DNA from: Actinomycetes bacterium
GTDB lineage: Bacteria; Actinomycetota; Acidimicrobiia; Acidimicrobiales; Acidimicrobiaceae
DNA length: 6,264 bases
Assembly: GCA_021823045.1 (NCBI GenBank)
Contig: JAKAPB010000125.1
Location: 1-6,264, forward strand
Reading direction: 5' to 3'
Every line of letters begins with the position of its first letter. Positions within the stretch are counted from its first letter, which is position 1. The notes below the pieces were generated by a model. It searched no databases. It worked only from the letters and a program-made list of their open reading frames with translations, and was not told the DNA's origin. The translations under genes were made by a program, and so were the position numbers. Positions 1 through 5,885 of the stretch are shown here, piece by piece.

Positions 1-1395
1 CGAATGGAGCTGTTTTTGACTTCCGCGAGGCTCTGAAACCTCAATTGCCGTCGCCGGTAGGTCAAGGGATGCAACTTCATCGAGGCCAGCTAGTTCACCC
101 ATGCCGATCAGTCCTAGCAGTCCTGCTCCGAGCGTTGTAGCCTCTACGGACTTTGACAGAAGTATTGGAAGTCCCGTTGCGGCCGCTAAATGTTTAACCA
201 TTTCAGAATTGGTGGTCATTTTCCCGTCGACCATCAGTCGTTGAATCTCTAGGTTTCCATCGGCTTCTGCGGATTCCAACAGATCCATGGACATATGAGC
301 AATGCCTCGAAATGCCGCCTGGAATAGTTCGTTGGCTCCGGTTCCACGACCCATGCCAAAGAAGGCCCCCCTGGCACCAAAGTCCCATTTTGGAGGGCCT
401 TGACCCGCTAATGAAGGTACGAAGAGACTCTGATCATTTGGGTTAGCCCTCAGCGACATAGCTTCGGAGGCTTCTACGCTGTTGGCTAGGCCAAAGGAAC
501 TCGCCATCCATTCGATACAGGAACCGGCGGACAGGCCGATTGCCTCGATGCCCCAGGTGAGTACGGAATCATTACGGTCTATCGCAATTGGAAAGCACCC
601 GAATTCTCCCTTGCGTTCGAAGCCTGGCCGCTTTTCTCCGACGTATAGATCAAGCATCGCACCGGTCCCGAGGGTCAATTTCGCAGATCCCGGTGTCACG
701 CAACCCTGACCGATCATCGATGCCTGCTGATCTCCGATTAAAGCGGTGATCGGCAGGGGTCTCGAAAGCGCAGTCGCGACACCCATAGTACCTTTTGGTT
801 CCACGAGTTTGGGAAGGAAAGAGTGGTCAATTCCGAGCTTGTCGATGCGCTGTAAGTCGTAGCCGCCGCCATCGTATGAGATCAGACCGGTGGTCGCGGC
901 ATTAGTAATGTCCGATATGTGAAGTTCGCCTTTAGTTAGTACACTAACCGCAAAGCTATCAATTGTCCCTAGGGCCGGCTGGGCGATTTGCCCCTCGGTT
1001 GTCCTCAGTAATTCCACGTACTTGGTGGCGGTCTCATTAGGTGCAAGCTCCAACCCCTGGGAGCGCCACATAAGACAGGTGGAAGCGGTGCGGAGGTCCT
1101 GCCATGAGATTCCGGTCGGCCAACACTTATTCGAAGCCTTGTCCCAAAGTATCGCGCTCGCTCGTTGCGACGCAATTGCAATGGATTCGAGACGACTTCC
1201 GGCGTCGGCTATTGCGGCTTCGGCGACCTCTAAAATTGCCCTCTTCAGTCCAACGGTATCGATTTCCACTATTCCCGGAGCGGGACTCAATTGCTTAGTG
1301 GGGACCTGGGCGATAAATCTGGGCATCAAGTCGACGAGCGAGACTTCGGAGGCCCTAATGGAAGAGGATCCGATGTCGATTACCAGCACTGTCAT
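1..1395 (-). CDS. glpK: FGGY-family carbohydrate kinase, glycerol-kinase-like (3' end outside window)
   Basis: Expected role: ATP-dependent phosphorylation of glycerol (or a related polyol) in the cytoplasm, supplying the neighbouring glycerol-3-phosphate dehydrogenase. The reading frame is open from ATG at 1395 to the window edge, giving 465 residues. E. coli GlpK has about 500, so only the C-terminal tail is missing. Visible blocks: phosphate loop DIGSSSIRA (7-15), SQRASAILWD (76-85), ISWQDLRT (96-103), DSFAVSVLTKGELHISDITN (146-165), GDQQASMIGQG (221-231), LGTGAMLDL (242-250), FVPSLAGQGPPKWD (325-338), ARGAFFGMGRGTG (341-353), VDGKMTTN (389-396) and TTLGAG (420-425). Compared by eye with E. 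coli GlpK, the Arg83, Trp103 and Asp245 equivalents are kept (R78, W98, D222). Glu84 is Ala79, Tyr135 is Asn120, and the usual DGGA is DGKM. Family membership is clear; glycerol as substrate is less certain. An AAAGG ribosome site lies 9 nt before the start. It is the second gene after glpD, probably co-transcribed. Confidence 0.92.
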   Translation of the reverse strand, partial: MTVLVIDIGSSSIRASEVSLVDLMPRFIAQVPTKQLSPAPGIVEIDTVGLKRAILEVAEAAIADAGSRLESIAIASQRASAILWDKASNKCWPTGISWQDLRTASTCLMWRSQGLELAPNETATKYVELLRTTEGQIAQPALGTIDSFAVSVLTKGELHISDITNAATTGLISYDGGGYDLQRIDKLGIDHSFLPKLVEPKGTMGVATALSRPLPITALIGDQQASMIGQGCVTPGSAKLTLGTGAMLDLYVGEKRPGFERKGEFGCFPIAIDRNDSVLTWGIEAIGLSAGSCIEWMASSFGLANSVEASEAMSLRANPNDQSLFVPSLAGQGPPKWDFGARGAFFGMGRGTGANELFQAAFRGIAHMSMDLLESAEADGNLEIQRLMVDGKMTTNSEMVKHLAAATGLPILLSKSVEATTLGAGLLGLIGMGELAGLDEVASLDLPATAIEVSEPRGSQKQLHS

Positions 1396-1459
1396 CGGAG
1401 GTTACCTTTCTGAAGTTTGACTTGGATCTTTTTAGGTCGTGCTAGCGGCGTCGGCTCTG

Positions 1460-3094
1460 TTAGCCGTTTCCAACTCTAAGCCGGGCAATGGAAGACAAGA
1501 ACTGCGTCTTTTGTGCCTCGATTTGAGAGGTATTAAGTTCCTTATATCTAGCAATTGCGTCGGAGGCTGCCTCGAGTTCTAACTCTGCTTTGGAATGGTC
1601 GAGTATCGCGATCCGTGACCTTCTCATTAGTAGATCGCTGACCGAAGAGGCCAGTTCGTGTTTTATCTGGTATTCGAACTCTCCGACTAGATCTCCGCCT
1701 GCTAGGGCCTGATAAGACGAGGGGTCTTGCCCCATCGTCTTGATTACCGATACTGCCTGAGCTCCATAACGCTCTATGAGGTGAGTGGTGACTGAATTTA
1801 GCGTTTCGGAACCGAGTTGGCTGGGGAGGTGTGATCTGACCCTAGCCGTCAGTTGGGCACGGTCTGATACCGGATAGGAGCCGACCAAGTTGATCCTTGA
1901 TGTCATTGAATTTCGCTGGTGGTCCAGCTTTTCACACACAAGATCAACCGCCGATTGAGCCATCGCTCGATAGGTGGTTAGCTTGCCACCAGCGACAACT
2001 ATCGCCCAAGGGGTCGGAGTGAGGATCTCATACTTTCTCGAAAGCTCCGTGGTGTCAGAAGCATCGATATCCGGCTTCAATAGTGGCCTTAAACCAGACC
2101 AACCCCCGGTAATGTCGGCTTTTGAGACCTTGGTCGAGAAGCGAGCATTTATCGCTGACAGGAGGTATTCGACGTCGGAATTGTCGATATCGGGTGCAGA
2201 AACTGGGCCATTAAATGGGGTGTCGGTTGTGCCGAAGTATGAGTACTCGCCCCATGGAACGACGAATATTCGCCGTCCGTCTCCAACTTCTATCGCACCG
2301 GCCGAGTTGAGTGGAAGTTTTGATCCGTGTACCGCGAGGTGAACCCCTTTCGCCGGTACTATACCTACTCCGGAGTTGGATCTCGCCAATTCGGATAAAG
2401 CCCCGTTAGCCAGTCCGCCGGCAAGAACGACCACCCTCGAACGCAACGTGAAGGGTTGTCCATCTCCGACGGACGTATCGGGTAGGCAGTTTACTTCCGC
2501 ATACCCTGAAGCTCCGGGGCTGGTAAAACCTTCAACTCTAGTATGAGTGAAGATATCCGCACCAAAATGTTTCTGGGCGGTAATGCAGACATTGAGGCAA
2601 AGGCGTGAGTCGTCAGCAAAAGCGTCATGATATAGAAGGGAACCGACTAAGTCCTCTCTTTGGAGGGTCGGAAGGAGTTTGAGGGTTTCATCGACGCCGA
2701 GTCTCCTATGCGCCTTAGAGGACCTTATGGATCCGGCGAGGTCGTAACCCCAGAGTGTTGCGGAGAGGCCGAATAGTTTTGAAACCCCCTTCAACCTGCT
2801 TCGGGAGTGTACAGGTATCACAAATCCCAAGGGTTTCACCAAGTGGGACGCCGTCTTTTGCAGGATTGCTCTCTCTCGTAGGCTCTCGGCGACGAGTCGA
2901 ACCTCGCCGCGTTCGAGATAGCGAAGGCCACCATGGATTAATTTAGAAGACGCGGATGACGTCTTGGAACCTATATCGTCAGACTCCACCAACGCCACTT
3001 TGAGGCCACGCGATGCCGCATCCAAAAGAACGCCTGATCCCGTAGCACCTCCTCCTACGACTAGTACGTCGTAATCTTTGAGCGAACTATTCAT
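1460..3094 (-). CDS. glpD: FAD-dependent glycerol-3-phosphate dehydrogenase
   Basis: Oxidises sn-glycerol 3-phosphate to dihydroxyacetone phosphate and passes electrons through FAD to the quinone pool; E. coli GlpD does this at the inner face of the membrane. The protein has 544 residues. It opens with a dinucleotide-binding fold (YDVLVVGGGATGSG, 8-21), followed by the family block SSASSKLIHGGLRYLE (46-61). Other conserved parts are PAKGVHL (247-253), RRIFVVPWGEYSYFGTTDT (274-292), GWSGLRPLL (331-339) and VVAGGKLTTYR (366-376). These carry the basic residues (R336, K371) that match substrate-binding Arg/Lys in E. coli GlpD. The C-terminal DAO_C-type helical domain includes HELASSVSDLLMRRSRIAI (479-497). 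The start at 3094 is preferred over an in-frame ATG at 3160, because AAGAGG lies just upstream and the protein then begins right before the FAD fold. No substitution suggesting inactivity was seen. First gene of a probable glpD-glpK operon. Confidence 0.97.
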   Translation of the reverse strand: MNSSLKDYDVLVVGGGATGSGVLLDAASRGLKVALVESDDIGSKTSSASSKLIHGGLRYLERGEVRLVAESLRERAILQKTASHLVKPLGFVIPVHSRSRLKGVSKLFGLSATLWGYDLAGSIRSSKAHRRLGVDETLKLLPTLQREDLVGSLLYHDAFADDSRLCLNVCITAQKHFGADIFTHTRVEGFTSPGASGYAEVNCLPDTSVGDGQPFTLRSRVVVLAGGLANGALSELARSNSGVGIVPAKGVHLAVHGSKLPLNSAGAIEVGDGRRIFVVPWGEYSYFGTTDTPFNGPVSAPDIDNSDVEYLLSAINARFSTKVSKADITGGWSGLRPLLKPDIDASDTTELSRKYEILTPTPWAIVVAGGKLTTYRAMAQSAVDLVCEKLDHQRNSMTSRINLVGSYPVSDRAQLTARVRSHLPSQLGSETLNSVTTHLIERYGAQAVSVIKTMGQDPSSYQALAGGDLVGEFEYQIKHELASSVSDLLMRRSRIAILDHSKAELELEAASDAIARYKELNTSQIEAQKTQFLSSIARLRVGNG

Positions 3095-3131
3095 GAAACC
3101 TCTTGTTATTCCTGGACGATGGTGGATGCCC

Positions 3132-3137
3132 TTTATA
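3132..3137 (-). promoter_or_regulatory. Possible -10 element for glpD
   Basis: Read on the minus strand this is TATAAA, about 38 nt upstream of the glpD ATG. That would give a leader of roughly 30 nt with the AAGAGG ribosome site near its end. No matching -35 hexamer is found 16-18 nt upstream, so this would be a weak or activator-dependent promoter. The call rests on one hexamer and on position only. Confidence 0.3.
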
Positions 3138-3138
3138 T

Positions 3139-3179
3139 GTCCAAACTGTTGTGATACCACACTAGGGCATAGTTGGACA
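3139..3179. repeat. Separated inverted repeat with an inner palindrome upstream of glpD
   Basis: TGTCCAA (3139-3145) and TTGGACA (3173-3179) form a perfect 7-bp inverted repeat separated by 27 bp. Inside lies a second dyad, TGTG-ATAC-CACA (3150-3161). The inner dyad sits just upstream of the possible glpD -10, where a repressor or activator of the glp operon could bind. Its spacing does not match the CRP pattern (TGTGA-N6-TCACA). The regulator is unknown. Confidence 0.4.
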
Positions 3180-3180
3180 A

Positions 3181-3212
3181 TAGGGCTATTTCGCAGGGAT
3201 CTAAGGCTATTT
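3181..3212. repeat. Direct repeat TAnGGCTATTT, two copies 21 bp apart
   Basis: TAGGGCTATTT (3181-3191) and TAAGGCTATTT (3202-3212) match at 10 of 11 positions. Their starts are 21 bp apart, about two turns of B-DNA, so two protein molecules would sit on the same face. TAGGGC also occurs at 3163-3168. The repeats lie between the two divergent starts and could serve either gene. Confidence 0.4.
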
Positions 3213-3266
3213 TTTGCGGACGAGTTTGTGATGGTCGAGCTAGTTGTTCGATATTGCGGATTGTAG

Positions 3267-3295
3267 ACGAATGATTCCAGGTTCGGAATATTCGT
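3267..3295. promoter_or_regulatory. Long bulged dyad upstream of perR, candidate operator
   Basis: The left arm ACGAATGATTCC (3267-3278) and right arm GGAATATTCGT (3285-3295) are complementary over 11 bp with one extra G in the left arm, around the loop AGGTTC. Each arm also contains a near-palindrome of its own (GAATGATTC; GAATATTC), so the site could be read as two adjacent operators. It ends 45 bp before the perR GTG. PerR/Fur proteins commonly control their own genes through AT-rich dyads, so autoregulation is a reasonable inference. The sequence is not a canonical PerR or Fur box. Confidence 0.45.
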
Positions 3296-3303
3296 AAATG
3301 ATT

Positions 3304-3316
3304 GTTAGTTGCTAAC
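3304..3316. promoter_or_regulatory. Short dyad GTTAG-TTG-CTAAC before perR
   Basis: A perfect 5-bp inverted repeat with a 3-bp centre. An overlapping register, TAGTT-GCT-AACTA (3306-3318), is equally symmetrical. It lies 24 bp before the perR start, where a promoter -10 or early transcribed region is expected, so a protein bound here would probably block expression. Confidence 0.35.
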
Positions 3317-3340
3317 TAGTGTGAATAAAGGGAATTCTTC

Positions 3341-3835
3341 GTGAAACAGGATCGGAAAGTTGCCGCTCTGGAGATGGAGACTCGTTTTAGGGCCGAGGGT
3401 AAAAAAGTTACCCCGCAGCGACAGAGGATATTCGATCTCCTCGCCGAAAATACGGAGCACCCTACAGCCGAGAACATCTTTCGGATGGTTCAGCAAGATA
3501 TGCCTACGGTATCACTTAAGACCGTATATCAGACCTTAAACGAGCTTGGACAATTGGGCATGGTCACGCTTTTAGAACTTGGTGGCGGTTCGATGCGATT
3601 TGATCCAAATGTTAATCACGACCACCAGCACCTAGTTTGTGAGGTGTGTGGGTCGGTTGCCGACATTGACTTAGGACCGTTAGAACGAGTTTTTAACGGG
3701 CGTAGCGACGTAGTATTTCTTGTCACCCGGGCCGAGGTAATTCTAAGGGGTGTATGCGAGGTATGCCAGAAGATCGACCTTGATAGCGCAAACCAACAGG
3801 AGGTCGGTTCAAGGCAAAAAGTGCCGTCAGACTGA
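3341..3835 (+). CDS. perR: PerR-like peroxide-sensing repressor of the Fur family
   Basis: Predicted cytoplasmic dimeric metal-dependent DNA-binding repressor, 164 residues. The N-terminal winged helix spans about residues 11-85, with KKVTPQRQRIFDLL (21-34) and the recognition-helix region VSLKTVYQTLNELGQLGMV (57-75). The C-terminal metal/dimer domain holds two CxxC pairs (C100/C103, C139/C142), the structural Zn site. Aligned by eye to B. subtilis PerR, all five regulatory metal ligands are present: H40 (His37), D88 (Asp85), H95 (His91), H97 (His93) and D108 (Asp104). There is one extra residue between D88 and H95. Asp rather than Glu at the last position favours PerR over Fur. The start is GTG: AAAGGG lies 8 nt upstream, and an in-frame TAA 13 nt before the GTG excludes a longer protein. 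About 20 residues follow the last CxxC. The rubrerythrin gene downstream is a classical PerR-type target. Fur or Zur are less likely alternatives. Confidence 0.9.
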   Translation: MKQDRKVAALEMETRFRAEGKKVTPQRQRIFDLLAENTEHPTAENIFRMVQQDMPTVSLKTVYQTLNELGQLGMVTLLELGGGSMRFDPNVNHDHQHLVCEVCGSVADIDLGPLERVFNGRSDVVFLVTRAEVILRGVCEVCQKIDLDSANQQEVGSRQKVPSD

Positions 3836-3879
3836 GCGGAATCCATAGAGACTCGCCAGACACAGTCGTATCGGCGCGC

Positions 3880-3905
3880 TCTGGTGGCCTAGGTGGTCCA
3901 CCAGA
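3880..3905 (+). other. Hairpin between perR and rubrerythrin genes
   Basis: TCTGGTGG (3880-3887) and CCACCAGA (3898-3905) form a perfect 8-bp stem around a 10-nt loop. No T-run follows, so it is not an ordinary rho-independent terminator. The loop contains AGGTGG (3891-3896), which is also complementary to CCACCT at 3922-3927, so an alternative hairpin or a loop-downstream pseudoknot is possible. It may stabilise or attenuate read-through from perR, or be a DNA-level binding site. Confidence 0.45.
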
Positions 3906-3933
3906 ATGTAAATCAAACTGTCCACCTGCAGAA

Positions 3934-3975
3934 AATAGATCAGAACAGATAGATCAAAATAAATAGATCAGAACA
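3934..3975 (+). repeat. Three tandem 14-bp repeats before the rubrerythrin gene
   Basis: Three head-to-tail copies in perfect register: AATAGATCAGAACA (3934-3947), GATAGATCAAAATA (3948-3961) and AATAGATCAGAACA (3962-3975). Copies 1 and 3 are identical; copy 2 differs at three positions. The core TAGATCA is kept in all. The array ends 6 nt before the AAGGAG ribosome site of the rubrerythrin gene, so it probably lies in the promoter or leader. It could bind a regulator in tandem, act as an unstructured translation enhancer, or vary in copy number by slippage. Confidence 0.7.
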
Positions 3976-3995
3976 AACAACAAGGAGAAACAGAC

Positions 3996-4412
3996 ATGGC
4001 GGAACTTAAGGGTTCTAAGACCCAGGAAAACCTAAAGGAGGCCTTCGCCGGCGAGTCACAGGCCAACAGGCGTTATCTTTACTTTGCCCAGAAGGCCGAT
4101 ATCGAAGGCTATCCAGATACAGCGGCGCTTTTTCGCTCGGTAGCAGAGGGTGAGACTGGCCATGCCTTTGGGCACTTTGACTTTTTGGCCGAAGTAGGTG
4201 ATCCCGTCACCGGCGAGCCCGTTGGACCGACGGAGGAGAACCTCAAGTCTGCGATTGCCGGCGAAACATACGAATATACCGAGATGTATCCGGGTTTTGC
4301 AAAGACTGCGAGGGAGGAAGGATTTGAAGAGGTTTCCGAGTGGTTTGAGACCTTGGCCCGTGCAGAGAAGAGCCACGCTGGGCGTTTTGCACAAGGGCTA
4401 GAGGCATTATAA
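3996..4412 (+). CDS. rbr: Rubrerythrin, diiron domain only (no rubredoxin domain)
   Basis: A four-helix-bundle diiron protein expected to reduce hydrogen peroxide to water in the cytoplasm. The 138 residues contain the paired diiron motifs. E20 lies in [18 protein letters not shown]53/H56 in EGETGHA, E93 and E96 in [14 protein letters not shown], and E124/H127 in [11 protein letters not shown]. All ligand positions of the family are present. Classical rubrerythrins (about 190 residues) carry a C-terminal rubredoxin with two CxxC pairs. This protein has no cysteine at all and stops right after the bundle, so it needs an external electron donor. AAGGAG lies 8 nt before the ATG. The gene follows a PerR-like regulator and precedes a two-cluster Fe-S protein, which is the obvious donor candidate (inference). 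A terminator-like hairpin lies 14 bp after the stop codon. Confidence 0.96.
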   Translation: MAELKGSKTQENLKEAFAGESQANRRYLYFAQKADIEGYPDTAALFRSVAEGETGHAFGHFDFLAEVGDPVTGEPVGPTEENLKSAIAGETYEYTEMYPGFAKTAREEGFEEVSEWFETLARAEKSHAGRFAQGLEAL

Positions 4413-4426
4413 GTTTTTATTCTTGC

Positions 4427-4463
4427 GGGGGTTGGTGACTCATTGCGCCGACCCCCAAATTTT
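4427..4463 (+). terminator. Rho-independent-type terminator after rubrerythrin
   Basis: GGGGGTTGG (4427-4435) pairs with CCGACCCCC (4448-4456), nine pairs with one G-T wobble, around a 12-nt loop. AAATTTT follows, so the T-run is short and offset by three A. Termination may be partial, letting some transcription continue into the Fe-S gene while giving more rubrerythrin message. Confidence 0.65.
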
Positions 4464-4587
4464 GTGCTAAGCCAGAGCATGAGCCACTTTTTTGTTAAAG
4501 AGCTTGCAATTAGTCGATCCGCATTGGTCGGCGCGGAGGTGGCTGAAGAGTGTTGCCCCGAGGGATATGACCATCGAATGGAGAATG

Positions 4588-5880
4588 ATGACTACCACCT
4601 ACGACCCCTCCCACCCAAGCTACTTCGACGAAGCCGATTTTCGTCAGGAGCTGACCAGGGTCTATGACATTTGTCACGGATGTCGGGTCTGTGTTGGCTT
4701 ATGTCCCTCCTTCCCGAGCCTGTTTGATGCAATTGACGCTAAAGACGGCGACGTTGCAGGTCTTTCGAAACAAGAGCAAGACAAGGTGGTGGATGAGTGC
4801 TTCGGATGCAAAATGTGCTATGTGAAGTGCCCCTACGTACCACCGCACGAGTGGGAGTTGGACTTTCCTCGATTGATGTTGAGGGCAAAGGCGATCAAAG
4901 TTCACCAGGGAGAACTATCAGTCAAGCAGAAGCTTACCGACCAAGCTTTAGCTAGGACCGACTTGGTGGGTGGCCTCTCCGTGACGTTTTCCAATTTAGC
5001 AAATAAGGCCATTGGCAACAGAGAATCTGCGGCCCGTAAGGCAATGGAAAAGACCGTGGGGATTTCACAGCATCGGCTCTTGCCGCCCTACGCCAAAGTC
5101 AGGTTTACCACGTGGTTCAAGAATCGACTCAGGCCCTTTATCAAGGAGCGTAAGGCAAAAGTGTCGGTTTTTCCTACCTGTTTCATCGAATATATGGACC
5201 CTGGGGTTGGGAAGGACCTGGTCGGGGTGTACGAACATAACCACGTCGAATGTTCCTTGCCAGAGGGAGTAAAGTGCTGTGGAGCGCCTTGGCTTCATCA
5301 AGGCAACGTAGAGCAATTTAAGGCTCAGGCACGAAAGAACGTCGACGCCCTTATCAAAGAGGTCAAGATGGGGAAGGACATAGTCGTTTCGCAACCAACC
5401 TGCGCCTACGTGATCAAAAAGGACTACCCACAGTACCTGGCAACTCAGAACTCGAAAGAGGTTTCAGCACATACTTACGACGCGTCAGAGTTTCTCATCA
5501 AGATGCATAAGGGTGGGGGAGGGATCGAGCTGGATTTCGAAGGAGACCTCGTCGGTGAAGTTACCTACCATGCTGCGTGTCACCTACAGGCGCAGAATGT
5601 CGGCTTGAAGGGTCGAGATTTGATTAAGTTGACTGGAGCCAAGGTGAACGTGGTGTCTAAGTGTTCGGGCATCGATGGGACCTGGGGTTATCGGTCCGAG
5701 AACTATGAGGCTTCTAAGAAGCTAGCGGGGCAGCTGGCTTCACGAATTCAAAAGACCAAGTACGAAATGCTGGCGGGAGAGTGCCTCTTGGCGAACACCG
5801 CCATTACGGAGGAGACTGACGAAAAGGTCTTTCATCCGATTGAGATTCTTGCACGAGCCTATGGGCTCAAGAGGGAGTGA
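4588..5880 (+). CDS. Fe-S oxidoreductase with two [4Fe-4S] motifs and two CCG domains (HdrD/GlpC-like, rubrerythrin-associated type)
   Basis: Likely cytoplasmic electron-transfer protein, 430 residues from this start. The ferredoxin-like part has two complete CxxCxxCxxxCP motifs: C29, C32, C35, C39 and C71, C74, C77, C81. Two CCG-type (cysteine-rich) domains follow. The first has PTC at 196-198, C222, CCGAPW (230-235) and PTC at 270-272. The second has HAACH (328-332), [11 protein letters not shown] (358-368) and C399. The second carries CSG instead of CCG and lacks the full CxxC, so it may hold a modified cluster. Similar domains occur in heterodisulfide reductase HdrD and GlpC. The flanking rubrerythrin and DUF3501 genes place it in the rubrerythrin-associated group rather than GlpC. 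The start is uncertain: ATG 4588 has GGAG 4 nt upstream, and ATG 4585, ATG 4567 and TTG 4492 are in frame. Residues 8-30 ([11 protein letters not shown]...CH) look like the true family N-terminus, while the upstream extension looks non-coding. Electron donation to rubrerythrin is an inference. Confidence 0.92.
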   Translation: MTTTYDPSHPSYFDEADFRQELTRVYDICHGCRVCVGLCPSFPSLFDAIDAKDGDVAGLSKQEQDKVVDECFGCKMCYVKCPYVPPHEWELDFPRLMLRAKAIKVHQGELSVKQKLTDQALARTDLVGGLSVTFSNLANKAIGNRESAARKAMEKTVGISQHRLLPPYAKVRFTTWFKNRLRPFIKERKAKVSVFPTCFIEYMDPGVGKDLVGVYEHNHVECSLPEGVKCCGAPWLHQGNVEQFKAQARKNVDALIKEVKMGKDIVVSQPTCAYVIKKDYPQYLATQNSKEVSAHTYDASEFLIKMHKGGGGIELDFEGDLVGEVTYHAACHLQAQNVGLKGRDLIKLTGAKVNVVSKCSGIDGTWGYRSENYEASKKLAGQLASRIQKTKYEMLAGECLLANTAITEETDEKVFHPIEILARAYGLKRE

Positions 5881-5885
5881 TTTAT

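Larger units (their letters stand above)
3095..3340. promoter_or_regulatory. Divergent control region between glpD and perR
   Basis: This 246-bp non-coding stretch separates the starts of two divergent genes, so it must contain at least the glpD promoter (minus strand) and the perR promoter (plus strand). It is richer in A+T than the flanking genes and unusually rich in symmetry elements, which are listed separately. No convincing sigma-70 -35/-10 pair could be fixed for perR. On the minus strand, TATAAA (plus-strand 3132-3137) is a possible -10 for glpD, without a good -35. A TAA in frame with perR at 3326-3328 rules out any upstream extension of that gene. Confidence 0.75.

Noticed and set aside
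1022..1420. 132-codon open frame on the plus strand
   Set aside because: It is antisense to the kinase coding region, which has clear family motifs. The frame resembles no family and is a by-product of the real gene.
3095..3160. 22-residue N-terminal extension of GlpD from ATG 3160
   Set aside because: The extension precedes the usual start of the FAD fold and would overlap the likely promoter and operator. AAGAGG sits correctly for ATG 3094.
3150..3161. CRP-type site upstream of glpD
   Set aside because: The half-sites TGTG and CACA are separated by 4 bp instead of the 8 bp found between those tetramers in a CRP site.
3880..3905. Rho-independent terminator for perR
   Set aside because: The stem is good, but AATGTAAATC follows instead of a T-run.
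3934..3975. CRISPR-like or mobile-element repeat
   Set aside because: The units are 14 bp, directly adjacent with no spacers, only three in number, and part of a gene leader.
4109..4480. 123-codon open frame on the minus strand
   Set aside because: It lies antisense to rubrerythrin and crosses the terminator. It has no recognisable motif or ribosome site.
4588..5880. Reading the Fe-S protein as GlpC of an anaerobic GlpABC dehydrogenase serving the glp operon
   Set aside because: There are no glpA/glpB genes, it lies on the opposite strand from glpD, and it is coupled to DUF3501 and rubrerythrin. The single-gene GlpD does not need a GlpC subunit.
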